Assembly: GCA_910589035.1 (NCBI GenBank)
Contig: CAJUSI010000027.1
Location: 1 to 44,615 of the forward strand
Source of the DNA: an uncultured Acetatifactor sp.
GTDB taxonomy: Bacteria > Bacillota > Clostridia > Lachnospirales > Lachnospiraceae
Length of the DNA: 44,615 bases
Direction of reading: 5' to 3'
Both the position numbers and the translations under genes were made by a program. The notes under the pieces were generated by a model. The model was not told the origin of the DNA, ran no database searches, and saw only the letters and a program-made list of their open reading frames with translations. This document shows positions 37,010 through 44,615 of this stretch, piece by piece (position 1 is the stretch's first letter; the number at the start of each line of letters is the position of its first letter).

Positions 37010-38398
37010 ATGAAGTTCAAAATCAACAACAAGTATTTCCGGTGGGGTATGACGGGCTTTTGCGTCCTGGCCGCCGCCATCGCCTTTTACTATTTTATTT
37101 TCCACAGTTCCAACATTAAATTGGGGTTCAGCACGCTGATAGGAATTCTGATGCCCGTGGTGTTCGGGCTGGTTATGGGCTATCTGCTGACCCCTGTTTT
37201 GAATTTTGTGGAGGGCAGGATACTGATTCCGCTCTGCAATAAATGCAGAATAAGGGAATCGGCGAGAAGGAAGAAATTCATCAGAGGGATCGGCATCCTG
37301 ATAACGGCGTTTCTGTTCGTGGCACTGATCTATGTGCTGATTGCCATGCTGGTATCCCAGATCGTCCCCAGTATCCAGGGAATCGTGGTCAATTTCGATT
37401 CCTACATCAATAATGTGATGAACTGGATCAATCAGCTGCTTGAGGATAATGAGGATATCGGAGAATATGTGATCAGAACCATTGACAAGTATTCCGGCCA
37501 GCTGGAAGAATGGCTGCAGCAGCTGATTCCGGGCACCGCCTCATTAATCAAGACAGTGTCCATAAGCCTCATCAATGTGCTTGATGTGCTTTGGGATTTT
37601 GTTATCGGATTTATCATTTCCATCTATGTGCTTGCCAGCAAGGAACGCTTTGCGGCGCAGGCGAAAAAAATTATATACGCCTTTTTCGAGAAGGATACCG
37701 CAAATATCATTATCCGCAATTTCAGATTTACCCACAAAACCTTCATCGGATTTTTGAGCGGAAAAATTGTGGACTCCATTATTATCGGAATTCTGTGCTT
37801 TATCGGCACCACTCTGATGGGGACGCCCTATGCCATCCTGATCAGCCTGATTATAGGGGTTACGAATATCATCCCTTTTTTCGGGCCGTTTCTGGGGGCG
37901 ATTCCCAGTATCCTTTTAATTTTCGTAGTAAATCCCATGGAGCCGCTGAACTGCCTGTATTTTGCCATTTTTGCCCTGGCGCTGCAGCAGTTTGACGGAA
38001 ATATCCTGGGGCCGAAAATCCTGGGCAGCTCCACGGGACTTACAGGCTTTTGGGTAATTTTCTCCATCACCGTGTTCGGAGGTCTCTTCGGCGTGCCCGG
38101 AATGATCGTGGGCGTGCCTATTTTTGCCATTATATATGCGGGAATCCGTGCGGCAGTGAATATCCGGCTGGAGAAAAGAGAGCTGCCCTGTGAGACGATG
38201 GCATACGAGAAACTGGACTACATAGACGAGGAGGGAATTCACCCGATTACGGAAGAGACAAAGCGCCGCCGCAGACGCCGCAGGAAAAGTGGCGCAGAAG
38301 GGGATAAGGAAGAGAAGGATTTGGAGACGGAGCTGCCGAAAGAGGCAGGAGAAGCGGCCGGCGGGGAAACGAAAGCAGGAGAGAGGAATCACGGGTGA
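37010..38398 (+). CDS. AI-2E (DUF20/PerM) family membrane protein
   Basis: A 462-residue polytopic membrane protein with about eight helices. Family features are the paired N-terminal helices, the helical amphipathic middle section (IQGIVVNFDSYINNVMNWINQLL and following, about 125-180) and the conserved C-terminal run FIGFLSGKIVDSIIIG, IPFFGPFLGAIPSI, QQFDGNILGPKILGSSTGL. Members have been linked to autoinducer-2 export, sodium efflux or sporulation (YtvI), so the substrate is unknown. The last 50 residues are a charged tail rich in Arg, Lys and Glu. GAAGGGA lies before ATG 37010. Confidence 0.88.
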   Translation: MKFKINNKYFRWGMTGFCVLAAAIAFYYFIFHSSNIKLGFSTLIGILMPVVFGLVMGYLLTPVLNFVEGRILIPLCNKCRIRESARRKKFIRGIGILITAFLFVALIYVLIAMLVSQIVPSIQGIVVNFDSYINNVMNWINQLLEDNEDIGEYVIRTIDKYSGQLEEWLQQLIPGTASLIKTVSISLINVLDVLWDFVIGFIISIYVLASKERFAAQAKKIIYAFFEKDTANIIIRNFRFTHKTFIGFLSGKIVDSIIIGILCFIGTTLMGTPYAILISLIIGVTNIIPFFGPFLGAIPSILLIFVVNPMEPLNCLYFAIFALALQQFDGNILGPKILGSSTGLTGFWVIFSITVFGGLFGVPGMIVGVPIFAIIYAGIRAAVNIRLEKRELPCETMAYEKLDYIDEEGIHPITEETKRRRRRRRKSGAEGDKEEKDLETELPKEAGEAAGGETKAGERNHG

Positions 38399-38443
38399 AC
38401 GCTTCTGCAATGCCGCTGTAGTATTTGCAGTTAAATGCGTTCA
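38396..38443 (+). other. Nested hairpin at the end of the AI-2E family gene
   Basis: TGAACGC (38396-38402, including the stop codon) pairs with GCGTTCA (38437-38443), and inside it CTGCAA (38405-38410) pairs with TTGCAG (38425-38430). There is no T-run, so it is not a classic terminator. It may stabilise the transcript end or be a small structured element. Confidence 0.45.
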
Positions 38444-38538
38444 CGAGTGTAATTTATGAAGGGAAGGAAAGCCTGCGGCGAGGCAAAACGCCTTTGGAAA
38501 GCCGGGAGCGGATGCTGCAGGCGGAAAGGAGAAAGCCA

Positions 38539-38991
38539 GTGAGATTTCTGGTGCAGAGAGTGAGCAGTGCGGAGGTGAGCGTGGAGGGAGACTGTGTCGG
38601 CAGGATCGGCAGAGGCTTTCTGGTTTTCGTGGGAATCAGCGGAACCGATACTGCGGAAACGGCCGACAGGATGGTAAAAAAGCTGATCGGGCTGAGAATC
38701 TTCAGAGACGAAAACGGGAAGACAAATCTTGATCTGAAAGCTGTGGACGGAAGTCTTCTGCTGATTTCCCAGTTTACCCTGTATGCGGACTGCAGAAAAG
38801 GGAACAGGCCTTCCTTTGTGAACGCGGGAGCTCCTGAGATGGCAAATTCTCTTTATCGTTATATTATTGACAAATGCAGAGGCGAGATAGCAGCGGTGGA
38901 AGAGGGAAGCTTTGGAGCAGATATGAAGGTGAGTCTGACAAACGACGGTCCCTTTACGGTTATTCTGGATTCGGATGAGATCATGGGATGA
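38539..38991 (+). CDS. dtd: D-aminoacyl-tRNA deacylase
   Basis: Hydrolyses D-amino acids from mischarged tRNAs. It is 150 residues, of standard length, with MRFLVQRVSSAEVSVEG at the start, the cross-subunit active-site motifs SQFTLYAD and NDGPFTVILDS (the Gly-Pro motif), and KGNRPSFVNAG. The start is GTG 38539 with AAGGAG at 38526-38531 seven bases upstream; a longer frame from 38425 adds residues absent from the family. It is possibly cotranscribed with the permease gene upstream. Confidence 0.95.
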   Translation: MRFLVQRVSSAEVSVEGDCVGRIGRGFLVFVGISGTDTAETADRMVKKLIGLRIFRDENGKTNLDLKAVDGSLLLISQFTLYADCRKGNRPSFVNAGAPEMANSLYRYIIDKCRGEIAAVEEGSFGADMKVSLTNDGPFTVILDSDEIMG

Positions 38992-39083
38992 GTCTGAACA
39001 GCCAACTCACGAAGGGGGATCCGACAGCACCGTTTCGTGCAGTTTTTGGAAGTATTTGGGGGAATATCATTCAGAATGCTGAG

Positions 39084-39112
39084 TTGTTTTTCGACAAATT
39101 GTGTGATAAAAT
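39084..39112 (+). promoter_or_regulatory. Promoter candidate before the flotillin-like gene
   Basis: TTGTTT (39084-39089), 17 bases, TAAAAT (39107-39112), about 46 bases before the start at 39159. The preceding bases show no strong terminator after dtd. Confidence 0.6.
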
Positions 39113-39158
39113 ATCCATGATCCGGAGAACAGACAGATAATATAAAGGAGGAGAGAGT

Positions 39159-40649
39159 ATGGTGAGAAATTTTACAGTATTGTTGAGCGGAGGATCCAAG
39201 TTTAATCTGGGATCGCCCTTGCTGATTATCGGAGTATTGGTGGCGCTGCTATTGCTCCTGATTTTTTTGACCGGATATGTAAAGGCATCGCCGGACACCG
39301 CGATTATCATCTCGGGTCTGAGAAAGAATCCCAAGGTGCTGATAGGAAAGGCAGGGGTAAAGATTCCTTTTCTGGAGAGGAAGGATGAGCTGAATCTGCA
39401 GTTGATACCCATCGACGTAAAGACATCCAACGCCGTGCCCACAGCGGATTACATAAACATCAATGTGGATGCCACGGTAAACGTAAAGATCAGCGACAAT
39501 GAGGAGCGCCTGAAGCTGGCAGCCCAGAATTTCCTGAATAAGAACGCCGAGTATATCGGACGGGTGGCCAGGGAGGTTCTGGAGGGCAATGTCCGTGAGA
39601 TTGTGGGTAAGATGGCTCTGGAAGAGATGGTTTCCGACCGTCAGAAATTTGCCATGCTGGTAAAGGAAAATGCTGAACCCGATCTGGCAGCCATGGGGCT
39701 TGATATCATCAGCTTCAACGTGCAGAATTTTGTGGACGGCAATGGGGTGATTGAAAACCTTGGTGTGGACAATATCGTAAAGATTCAAAAGAATGCGGCA
39801 ATTTCCAGGGCAGAAAGTGAGAAAGAGATTGCAAAGGCACAGGCCAACGCCAAACGGGAGGCCAACGAGGCTGAGGTAAATGCGGCTTCCGAGATTGCCA
39901 AGAAGCAGAACGAGCTGGATATCCAGAGGGCGGAGCTGAAGCGCGAAGCGGATATCAAGAAGGCGGAAGCAGACGCAGCCTACCGTATCCAGGAGGAGGA
40001 ACAGCGTAAAACAGTGGAGATTACCACAGCCAATGCCAACATCGCAAAGCAGGAGAAGGAGATTCTGTTAAAGCAGCGGGAAGCCGAGGTTATGGAGCAG
40101 GCTCTGGATGCCCAGGTAAAGAAAAAGGCGGAGGCCGACAGATTTGCCAAGCAGCAGCAGGCGGATGCGGTGCTTTATGAGCGCCAGCGGGAGGCGGAGG
40201 CCAGGCAGTTTGAGACGGAGAAGGAAGCCCTTGCCATGAAGGCACAGGCCGAGGCAAAGCGCTATACCATGGAGCAGGAAGCGGACGGTATCCGCACCAA
40301 GGGACTGGCAGAGGCGGAAGCCATTCGGGCGAAGGCCGTGGCGGAAGCCGAAGGTATCGAGAAAAAGGCGGAGGCCATGACCAAGATGGGCGAAGCCGCC
40401 GTGCTGGAAATGTACTTTAAGGCATTGCCTGAGGTGGTTAAGAACGCTGCGGAACCTCTTTCCAATGTGGATAAGATTACCATGTACGGGGACGGCAATT
40501 CTGCAAAGCTGATGAAGGATGTCATGGGTACTGTGGTTCAGATTACTGACGGCCTCAAGGAATCCACCGGCGTTGATCTCCAGGCCGTGTTATCCGGATT
40601 CCTGGCCGGCAGAGTTGCTTCTAAGGATTCCTCAAAGGAGACAAATTGA
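39159..40649 (+). CDS. floT: Flotillin-like SPFH domain protein
   Basis: A 496-residue membrane scaffold protein. A short N-terminal hydrophobic segment (about 20-40) is followed by the SPFH domain (about 45-220, VLIGKAGVKIPFLERKDELNLQLIPIDVK in pieces and LDIISFNVQNF), a long Ala/Glu/Lys coiled coil (about 225-420) with repeated AEA motifs, and a C-terminal oligomerisation tail. Flotillins organise membrane microdomains. The usual NfeD-type partner is not seen next to it. AAAGGAGG stands 7 bases before the ATG. Assignment to flotillin rather than another SPFH group rests on the EAE-rich coiled coil. Confidence 0.92.
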   Translation: MVRNFTVLLSGGSKFNLGSPLLIIGVLVALLLLLIFLTGYVKASPDTAIIISGLRKNPKVLIGKAGVKIPFLERKDELNLQLIPIDVKTSNAVPTADYININVDATVNVKISDNEERLKLAAQNFLNKNAEYIGRVAREVLEGNVREIVGKMALEEMVSDRQKFAMLVKENAEPDLAAMGLDIISFNVQNFVDGNGVIENLGVDNIVKIQKNAAISRAESEKEIAKAQANAKREANEAEVNAASEIAKKQNELDIQRAELKREADIKKAEADAAYRIQEEEQRKTVEITTANANIAKQEKEILLKQREAEVMEQALDAQVKKKAEADRFAKQQQADAVLYERQREAEARQFETEKEALAMKAQAEAKRYTMEQEADGIRTKGLAEAEAIRAKAVAEAEGIEKKAEAMTKMGEAAVLEMYFKALPEVVKNAAEPLSNVDKITMYGDGNSAKLMKDVMGTVVQITDGLKESTGVDLQAVLSGFLAGRVASKDSSKETN

Positions 40650-40853
40650 ATTTCTAATTTGACATATTGCTACAGCCTGGTAAATGTGTGATGATGTCCT
40701 TACTTTATGCAGGATTGCGGGACAGTCCAGGAACATACGGATTCCAGTATGAGAGTATTCCATGATAATGATATAACTATTCGCAAAAGAACAGTTTAAC
40801 GAATAGTTGGGCTCGGTTTCCGCAGGGGTTGTGAGCCGTACCGTTTCGCCCAA
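40650..40853. other. Intergenic region after the flotillin-like gene
   Basis: No gene is visible. No intrinsic terminator for the flotillin gene was recognised. The right part holds the left arm and loop of the 22-bp inverted repeat described separately, and a partial third copy of its core, AACTATTCG, at 40775-40783. Confidence 0.6.
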
Positions 40854-40869
40854 CTATTCGTTAAACTGT
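40791..40869. repeat. Perfect 22-bp inverted repeat with a 35-base centre
   Basis: Arm 1 (40791-40812, beginning ACAGTTTAACGAATAG) is exactly complementary to arm 2 (40848-40869). The centre is 35 bases. There is no T-run on either side. Arm 2 supplies the last codons (LQFNE) and stop of the truncated hydrolase-like gene on the minus strand. It may be a miniature inverted-repeat element, a recombination scar or a transcript-end hairpin. Confidence 0.85.
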
Positions 40870-41138
40870 AGGGAGGTGATTTCATATCCTTGTTTCACTA
40901 AATCCAATCCATAAGAATACATCTCATCATTCGTCAGTCCGACAAGTACATAGGCCTGCACTTTTTCAATAATGTCATTATTTTGTACTCTAATTTTTTC
41001 ATCACATTTTTCTACAGTATATTCTATTAATTTTCTTTCATGATCTCCCATATCCTCTGAAGTAAGTTCTTTTAAGCTTAAATTTATCTTTTTGGGAAAA
41101 GTCCCAAGACATTTTAAAATATCATTCCTATTAGCCAC
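40854..41138 (-). pseudogene. Truncated alpha/beta hydrolase-like remnant
   Basis: A 94-codon frame. The first 50 residues (DILKCLGTFPKKINLSLKEL, then DHERKLIEYTVE and KVQAYVLVGLT) resemble, from memory, the N-terminus of dienelactone hydrolase/acetyl xylan esterase-like proteins of several hundred residues. It then jumps to YGLDLVKQGYEI, which in those proteins comes after a further stretch containing a HisGly loop, and ends within the inverted repeat. The nucleophile and the rest of the catalytic domain are missing. GGAGGG lies before the start on the minus strand, so a short peptide could still be made. Confidence 0.5.
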
Positions 41139-41224
41139 TTTATTACCCTCCTGGTTCAGAAGTGCTTAAATACAAATAAATAGCTGCAGATATCTACGGT
41201 ATTTGCAGGAATATAACTGAGGAA

Positions 41225-41782
41225 TCAGCAGTCATAGTTCTCCGAGAAAAAATATGCTGCGATCTGGGCTCTGGAGCTGAAAGGTTCTGTTTCCAGTAAT
41301 TTTTTTACTTCATCCCGGGTATAAAATTTTGCTTCAATCTGTTCGTTTTCCGAGGTATGGTCCTCGAAACTGCCTTCCACTTCAACGAAGGCAATGTATG
41401 TAGTGGTATCGGAAATCGCCACTGCCGCGAAGGAAGGAGGAAGGATTTTTTTGATTTTCTTCACCCGCAGACCGGTTTCTTCATAAAGTTCTCTTACGAT
41501 ACAGTCTTCAATTCTCTCCTCAGGTTCAATCATTCCGGCGCAGAGATTATAGACTGTGCGGTTGACGCCCATTCTGAATTCGTGAAGAAGCAGCAGCCGG
41601 TCCTCACAGGTGGCAACGATGGATACGCCGCTGGGCTTTCCCCCGATATCTGCCGGGTCGGTAAGCTCTCGGCGGCTTACGATTTCATATTTCTTCTCCC
41701 TGCCGGCCTTGTTGCGGTAGGTGAGCTCATAATTTTTCAGATATTTTCCGTCTTTTACCTTTTCTAATTTTATAAATTCCAT
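41225..41782 (-). CDS. NUDIX hydrolase, ADP-ribose pyrophosphatase-like
   Basis: A 185-residue hydrolase of nucleoside-diphosphate derivatives. The Nudix box is complete: GMIEPEERIEDCIVREL then YEETGL, with the REL-x-EE core that binds metal. The preceding strands and length resemble ADP-ribose pyrophosphatases, though the substrate is not certain. AAAAAAGGAATT lies before the ATG on the minus strand. It stands between the hydrolase remnant and RNase E/G, with a T-rich upstream region on the plus strand. Confidence 0.9.
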   Translation of the reverse strand: MEFIKLEKVKDGKYLKNYELTYRNKAGREKKYEIVSRRELTDPADIGGKPSGVSIVATCEDRLLLLHEFRMGVNRTVYNLCAGMIEPEERIEDCIVRELYEETGLRVKKIKKILPPSFAAVAISDTTTYIAFVEVEGSFEDHTSENEQIEAKFYTRDEVKKLLETEPFSSRAQIAAYFFSENYDC

Positions 41783-42012
41783 AATTCCTTTTTTGCTCCT
41801 GCCTTCAGGTTGTTTTTAAGACCATTTTTATGGTTCTTTTTGGTTCTTGGTTGTTTTTTAAGACTCTTTTTGAGGTTTTTTATTTAATCCCAAAGAGGGT
41901 TCAATTCCCCGCCGCTTGCTGCGGGGAATAACATTTTTGGAGAAAATGTCGATATCCATTTGAATTACTAACATTAATTCGCTATAATTTATTCGTTTTT
42001 TCACGTAACATG
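41783..42012. other. AT-rich spacer with short repeats and a hairpin
   Basis: No gene is visible in these 230 bases. GGTTGTTTTTAAGAC occurs at 41808-41822 and again with one extra T at 41849-41864, separated by TGGTTCTT-type sequence that is also duplicated. A GC-rich hairpin, ATTCCCCGC (41904-41912) with GCGGGGAAT (41921-41929) around CGCTTGCT, lies in the middle. It has no T-run on either strand but stands just after the RNase E/G gene. Confidence 0.7.
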
Positions 42013-43545
42013 CTATCGGGTATTTAATCCGGATAGAAAATATTGCTCCTTCAGAGGCTTGTCAATCTTTTTGCGGGTGATTTCAACCAGTCCCAAAGGG
42101 GTCATGTCGATAACCTTCGTCTGAACCCGATCCTGGGTCGTCAAACGCTTCAGATAGTCTAAAAGCGTCTTTCTGTCCTCCCAGGACTGCATATTGATGA
42201 AGTCCACAATGATGATTCCGGACAGATTGCGGAGGCGAAGCTGCAGGGCCACTTCCTTTGCCGCTTCCAGATTGATTCGAAGATAGGTTTCCCTTGCCTC
42301 CCTGTCCGCATCATATTTTCCGGAATTTACGTCGATCGCGGTAAGGGCTTCCGTAGGCTCAATGACCAGATATCCGCCTGATTTCAGCCATACACGGCTT
42401 TCCAGAGCCGCGGAAAGTCTGCTCTCAATAGAATACAGCTTGGAAAGGGATAATAAATCATCCCGGTACAGACGCAGCGGGATATCAATCCCGTTTTTAT
42501 GACAATAATCCTTTATCTGCTCATACAGAGATTCCTGATCCGTGATAATCTCTTTTTTACCGGATTCCTGATTGGAGCTGCACTCTTTTTTACCGGATTG
42601 CGTACCGCTCTCCTTTGCGCCCGTTTGGGGCTCCGGGGCGGATGAGGGCGCTGGCTCTTGTTCCCGCATCGGCGGTTCCGATGCCGATGCTTTGGGGAGG
42701 GCGCTGTCCATGGGGTCTGCCAATCCGCTGCCGGAAACGAATTCACGCAGAATGGGGGCAAATCCGGCAGGCGCAACCTTTAAACAGCTGAAGCAGCTTC
42801 TGTACATTGCCTGGTACAGGAGGGTGACAAATTCTGAAGTGAGGGAATAAAAATGCTTCCACAACTCTTCCGCCCTCTCCAGCTCTCCCGCCTTTGTCCT
42901 GACAACTAAGCCCATGGGAGGCAGCCGGAGGTTTTCCAGTTTCATCCCTTCGGACTCCATGCTCCGTGCATCCTTGATGGATAAAATGGCATCGCAGCTC
43001 TGAATCAGGCAGCCGTTTTGAATGACGGCCATCTCCGTAAGCTCTCTCCGTAGGGCTTCCTTCTTTCCGGGGCTGAGCTTTAGGGAATAGGCGGCCTTTG
43101 CGGAACCCATGGACAGTGCAAAATATTCATTTGCAAGGGAAATATCGGCCGTGACGGATGCCTTTTTTGTCTTTTGCGCATCCCGGATTACCTGTACAAG
43201 CAGCTCATCTCCTTCCAGGATGCGCCCGTCATAGGAACGGTTTAAGAGATAGGGCGAGGAAGCGTTTTTCAGGGAGAGAAAGCAAAGCTCGCCGTCTCCG
43301 ATTTCCACAAAGCAGGCCTCAATGTTTTTTACTGTATTTTTCACCTTCCCAATATAGACGGCTCCTATTTTGCCGGGCTGTGCCGGAAAGAAGGAGGCCT
43401 CCATGAGCCGGTCGTTTTGGATCAAAAGGGCGCATTGCCGTCCCTGATAGGTGGTAAAGAGGAGCTTTCCCCCGTCTGTATTTCTCAAAGATGTCTCTTC
43501 TTCCGTGAGCTTTACGGAAGCCTTTGGCGATATTCTTCTGCTCAT
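42013..43545 (-). CDS. rng: Ribonuclease E/G family protein
   Basis: A 510-residue endoribonuclease for RNA processing. The S1-like domain is visible at GAVYIGKVKNTVKNIEACFVEIG in pieces (about 61-83), and the DNase I-like catalytic core near the C-terminus has LTAIDVNSGK and IIIVDFINM, carrying the two metal-binding aspartates, then VEITRKKIDKPL. Two oddities are a Pro/Ala/Ser/Glu-rich insertion at about residues 275-335 that splits the core, and the absence of a CPxC zinc-link motif before the short C-terminus. The gene lies 33 bases after the DUF2344 gene and is likely cotranscribed with it. Confidence 0.9.
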   Translation of the reverse strand: MSRRISPKASVKLTEEETSLRNTDGGKLLFTTYQGRQCALLIQNDRLMEASFFPAQPGKIGAVYIGKVKNTVKNIEACFVEIGDGELCFLSLKNASSPYLLNRSYDGRILEGDELLVQVIRDAQKTKKASVTADISLANEYFALSMGSAKAAYSLKLSPGKKEALRRELTEMAVIQNGCLIQSCDAILSIKDARSMESEGMKLENLRLPPMGLVVRTKAGELERAEELWKHFYSLTSEFVTLLYQAMYRSCFSCLKVAPAGFAPILREFVSGSGLADPMDSALPKASASEPPMREQEPAPSSAPEPQTGAKESGTQSGKKECSSNQESGKKEIITDQESLYEQIKDYCHKNGIDIPLRLYRDDLLSLSKLYSIESRLSAALESRVWLKSGGYLVIEPTEALTAIDVNSGKYDADREARETYLRINLEAAKEVALQLRLRNLSGIIIVDFINMQSWEDRKTLLDYLKRLTTQDRVQTKVIDMTPLGLVEITRKKIDKPLKEQYFLSGLNTR

Positions 43546-43578
43546 GCTGTGTTTTCGGTGGCTCCTTTTATATGGATT

Positions 43579-44319
43579 TTATCGTGAATTGTGCTGCCAG
43601 GCAGGCGATTCGCTGTCTTTGTCCGTGAACCCTACTGCATCCAGGGGAATATATTCCGGCGCCTCCGCCGTCCCTTCATTGGTATATACATCCTCCCGGG
43701 TGATTTCCAGGGCGTTCTCCTGGAGAAGTTCGCCGCATTGGGACAGGATTGCCTGAATTACCTGCATGGGCTTGATATTGCCCCCGCTGGAGGCGTCCAG
43801 AAGCATGTGAAATACGCCTTCCCTGTATTCCAGGCGGTAAATCCCCTGCTTCAGATCGACCTCCCTTACGCCTTTTTTGGTCTCTTTGGTAATGGGGATC
43901 CGTTCCATGGACAGGAAGCCGGACAAAAGAGAGGCAATGTCCGCCTTCGGTTCGCGGCTCTGTCTGAAGCGCACGGTATAGGATGCGGCGGCTACGCTGG
44001 CCATGGCATTGCCCGCATGGTCAGGCAGGATCTTCACGGAGGTGATCTCAATACCGGGAACGCAGACATTGTTTAAACGCTCCAGCACATCCCTGCAGGA
44101 TTCCATGGAATTCACCTCAATATCCATGTATTCGCCGTTGCTGGCCAGGCCGACCCCCAGCGGGGCCGCAAAGGCCATGATCTGATGAGGACTGTAGCCC
44201 TGGGAATATACCACATCAAGTTCGGCTCTCCGGATAGCCTTCTGAAAAAAGCGCATGATATCCAAATGACCGATATAACAGACGGCGCCGTATTTTCTGA
44301 ATTTGATTCGAAGTCTCAT
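43579..44319 (-). CDS. DUF2344 / TIGR03936 family protein
   Basis: A 246-residue protein of the family found beside, or fused to, a B12-type radical SAM protein (TIGR03960) in many bacteria. The start RLRIKFRKYGAVCYIGHLDIMRFFQKAIRRA is broken here into the recognisable blocks KYGAVCYIGHLD and FFQKAIRRAELDVVYSQGYSPH. Its function is unknown. ATG 44319 is chosen because it overlaps the upstream stop in ATGA and GGAGGAAAG precedes it; the longer frame to 44370 lies inside the upstream gene. The order DUF2344 then RNase E/G is common in Clostridia. Confidence 0.9.
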   Translation of the reverse strand: MRLRIKFRKYGAVCYIGHLDIMRFFQKAIRRAELDVVYSQGYSPHQIMAFAAPLGVGLASNGEYMDIEVNSMESCRDVLERLNNVCVPGIEITSVKILPDHAGNAMASVAAASYTVRFRQSREPKADIASLLSGFLSMERIPITKETKKGVREVDLKQGIYRLEYREGVFHMLLDASSGGNIKPMQVIQAILSQCGELLQENALEITREDVYTNEGTAEAPEYIPLDAVGFTDKDSESPAWQHNSR

Positions 44320-44615
44320 TCTTTCCTCCAATATTCCTCTATAATCAGTTCGGGGGCGTGCCTTCCGCAAAATGCGCGGAATTCTTCAAGGTTCATATCC
44401 CCATCGGCAAAAATTACCATTCCCCGGGTTTCATCAAGATGGGTAAGCCGAAGCACCGTGCGGACGGCCGGATATCCGGAACGGTTCTGCGGATTGGCTG
44501 GTATGACCGGCCACGAGCCTTTGTGGATATCAGCAAAAGCATTCGTCTCTGCCGAAGCCTGCAGGACATCCCGGGAAGCATCCGTTTTCGCCGGAACCTG
44601 TGGGATATGGCACGA
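44316..44615 (-). CDS. 3' end of a further gene, probably the radical SAM partner (partial)
   Basis: The frame is open from the right edge to TGA at 44316-44318 and overlaps the DUF2344 start in ATGA. The readable end contains VRTVLRLTHLDETRGMVIF and EEFRAFCGRHAPELIIEEYW. Position and overlap predict the C-terminus of the TIGR03960 radical SAM protein that usually precedes DUF2344, but no radical SAM motif falls inside the window, so that is inference from context. The start lies outside. Confidence 0.6.
   Translation of the reverse strand, partial: SCHIPQVPAKTDASRDVLQASAETNAFADIHKGSWPVIPANPQNRSGYPAVRTVLRLTHLDETRGMVIFADGDMNLEEFRAFCGRHAPELIIEEYWRKE

Noticed and set aside
40791..40869. Rho-independent terminator of the flotillin gene
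   Set aside because: The stem is long and perfect but has a 35-base centre and no T-run on either strand, so an element or scar fits better.

Overview
The window looks like a chromosomal segment of a Gram-positive, low-to-moderate GC Clostridia, most likely a Lachnospiraceae. The evidence is gene order and gene content: mreB-mreC-mreD-mrdA-minC-minD-minE-rodA; ylmE-sepF; rplU-prp-rpmA-obg-yhbY-nadD-yqeK-rsfS with a Prp-cleavable L27; an RNase E/G beside a DUF2344 gene; and frequent TTG/GTG starts behind strong GGAGG ribosome binding sites. This is inference from the sequence; no database was searched.

Left 7.5 kb (1-7531): an AT-rich accessory island, all on the + strand. It holds a GNAT acetyltransferase, a run of small unrecognised or DUF7668-like proteins, two Imm11-like (DUF1629-like) proteins, two lipoproteins and one membrane-anchored relative. 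Pieces of these genes recur as near-identical fragments, remnants and chimeras. The arrangement resembles an orphan immunity array of a polymorphic-toxin locus reshuffled by recombination. Several gene-to-gene joints share one design: the upstream frame ends in a YGE-x-x-D-like tail whose codons supply the GGGGA ribosome binding site for the next gene, and the next start codon overlaps or abuts the stop. No toxin gene is visible in the window.

Core block 1 (7.6-21.4 kb): miaA with an unusual insertion, a methionine gamma-lyase/aluminium-resistance family PLP enzyme, a DUF4321 membrane protein, radC, the rod-shape and Min division-site operon ending in rodA, methylglyoxal synthase and a lipoprotein D,D-carboxypeptidase. 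Core block 2 (21.4-27.3 kb): a monocistronic P-loop gene with its own promoter and terminator, a HlyD-like envelope protein, ylmE, sepF, aroB, lspA and an RluD-type pseudouridine synthase. Core block 3 (27.3-32.9 kb): a cytidylate-kinase-like protein, then the L21-led ribosomal/GTPase/NAD operon closed by a bidirectional terminator.

Right part (32.9-44.6 kb): DUF378, lexA, a tyrosine recombinase and ttcA on the minus strand, with two abutting LexA-like boxes upstream of lexA; then rubrerythrin, an AI-2E family permease, dtd and a flotillin-like SPFH protein on the plus strand; then, on the minus strand, a truncated hydrolase remnant ending inside a perfect 22-bp inverted repeat, a NUDIX hydrolase, RNase E/G, a DUF2344 protein and the 3' end of one more gene that leaves the window. 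No tRNA, rRNA, CRISPR array or intact insertion sequence was recognised.
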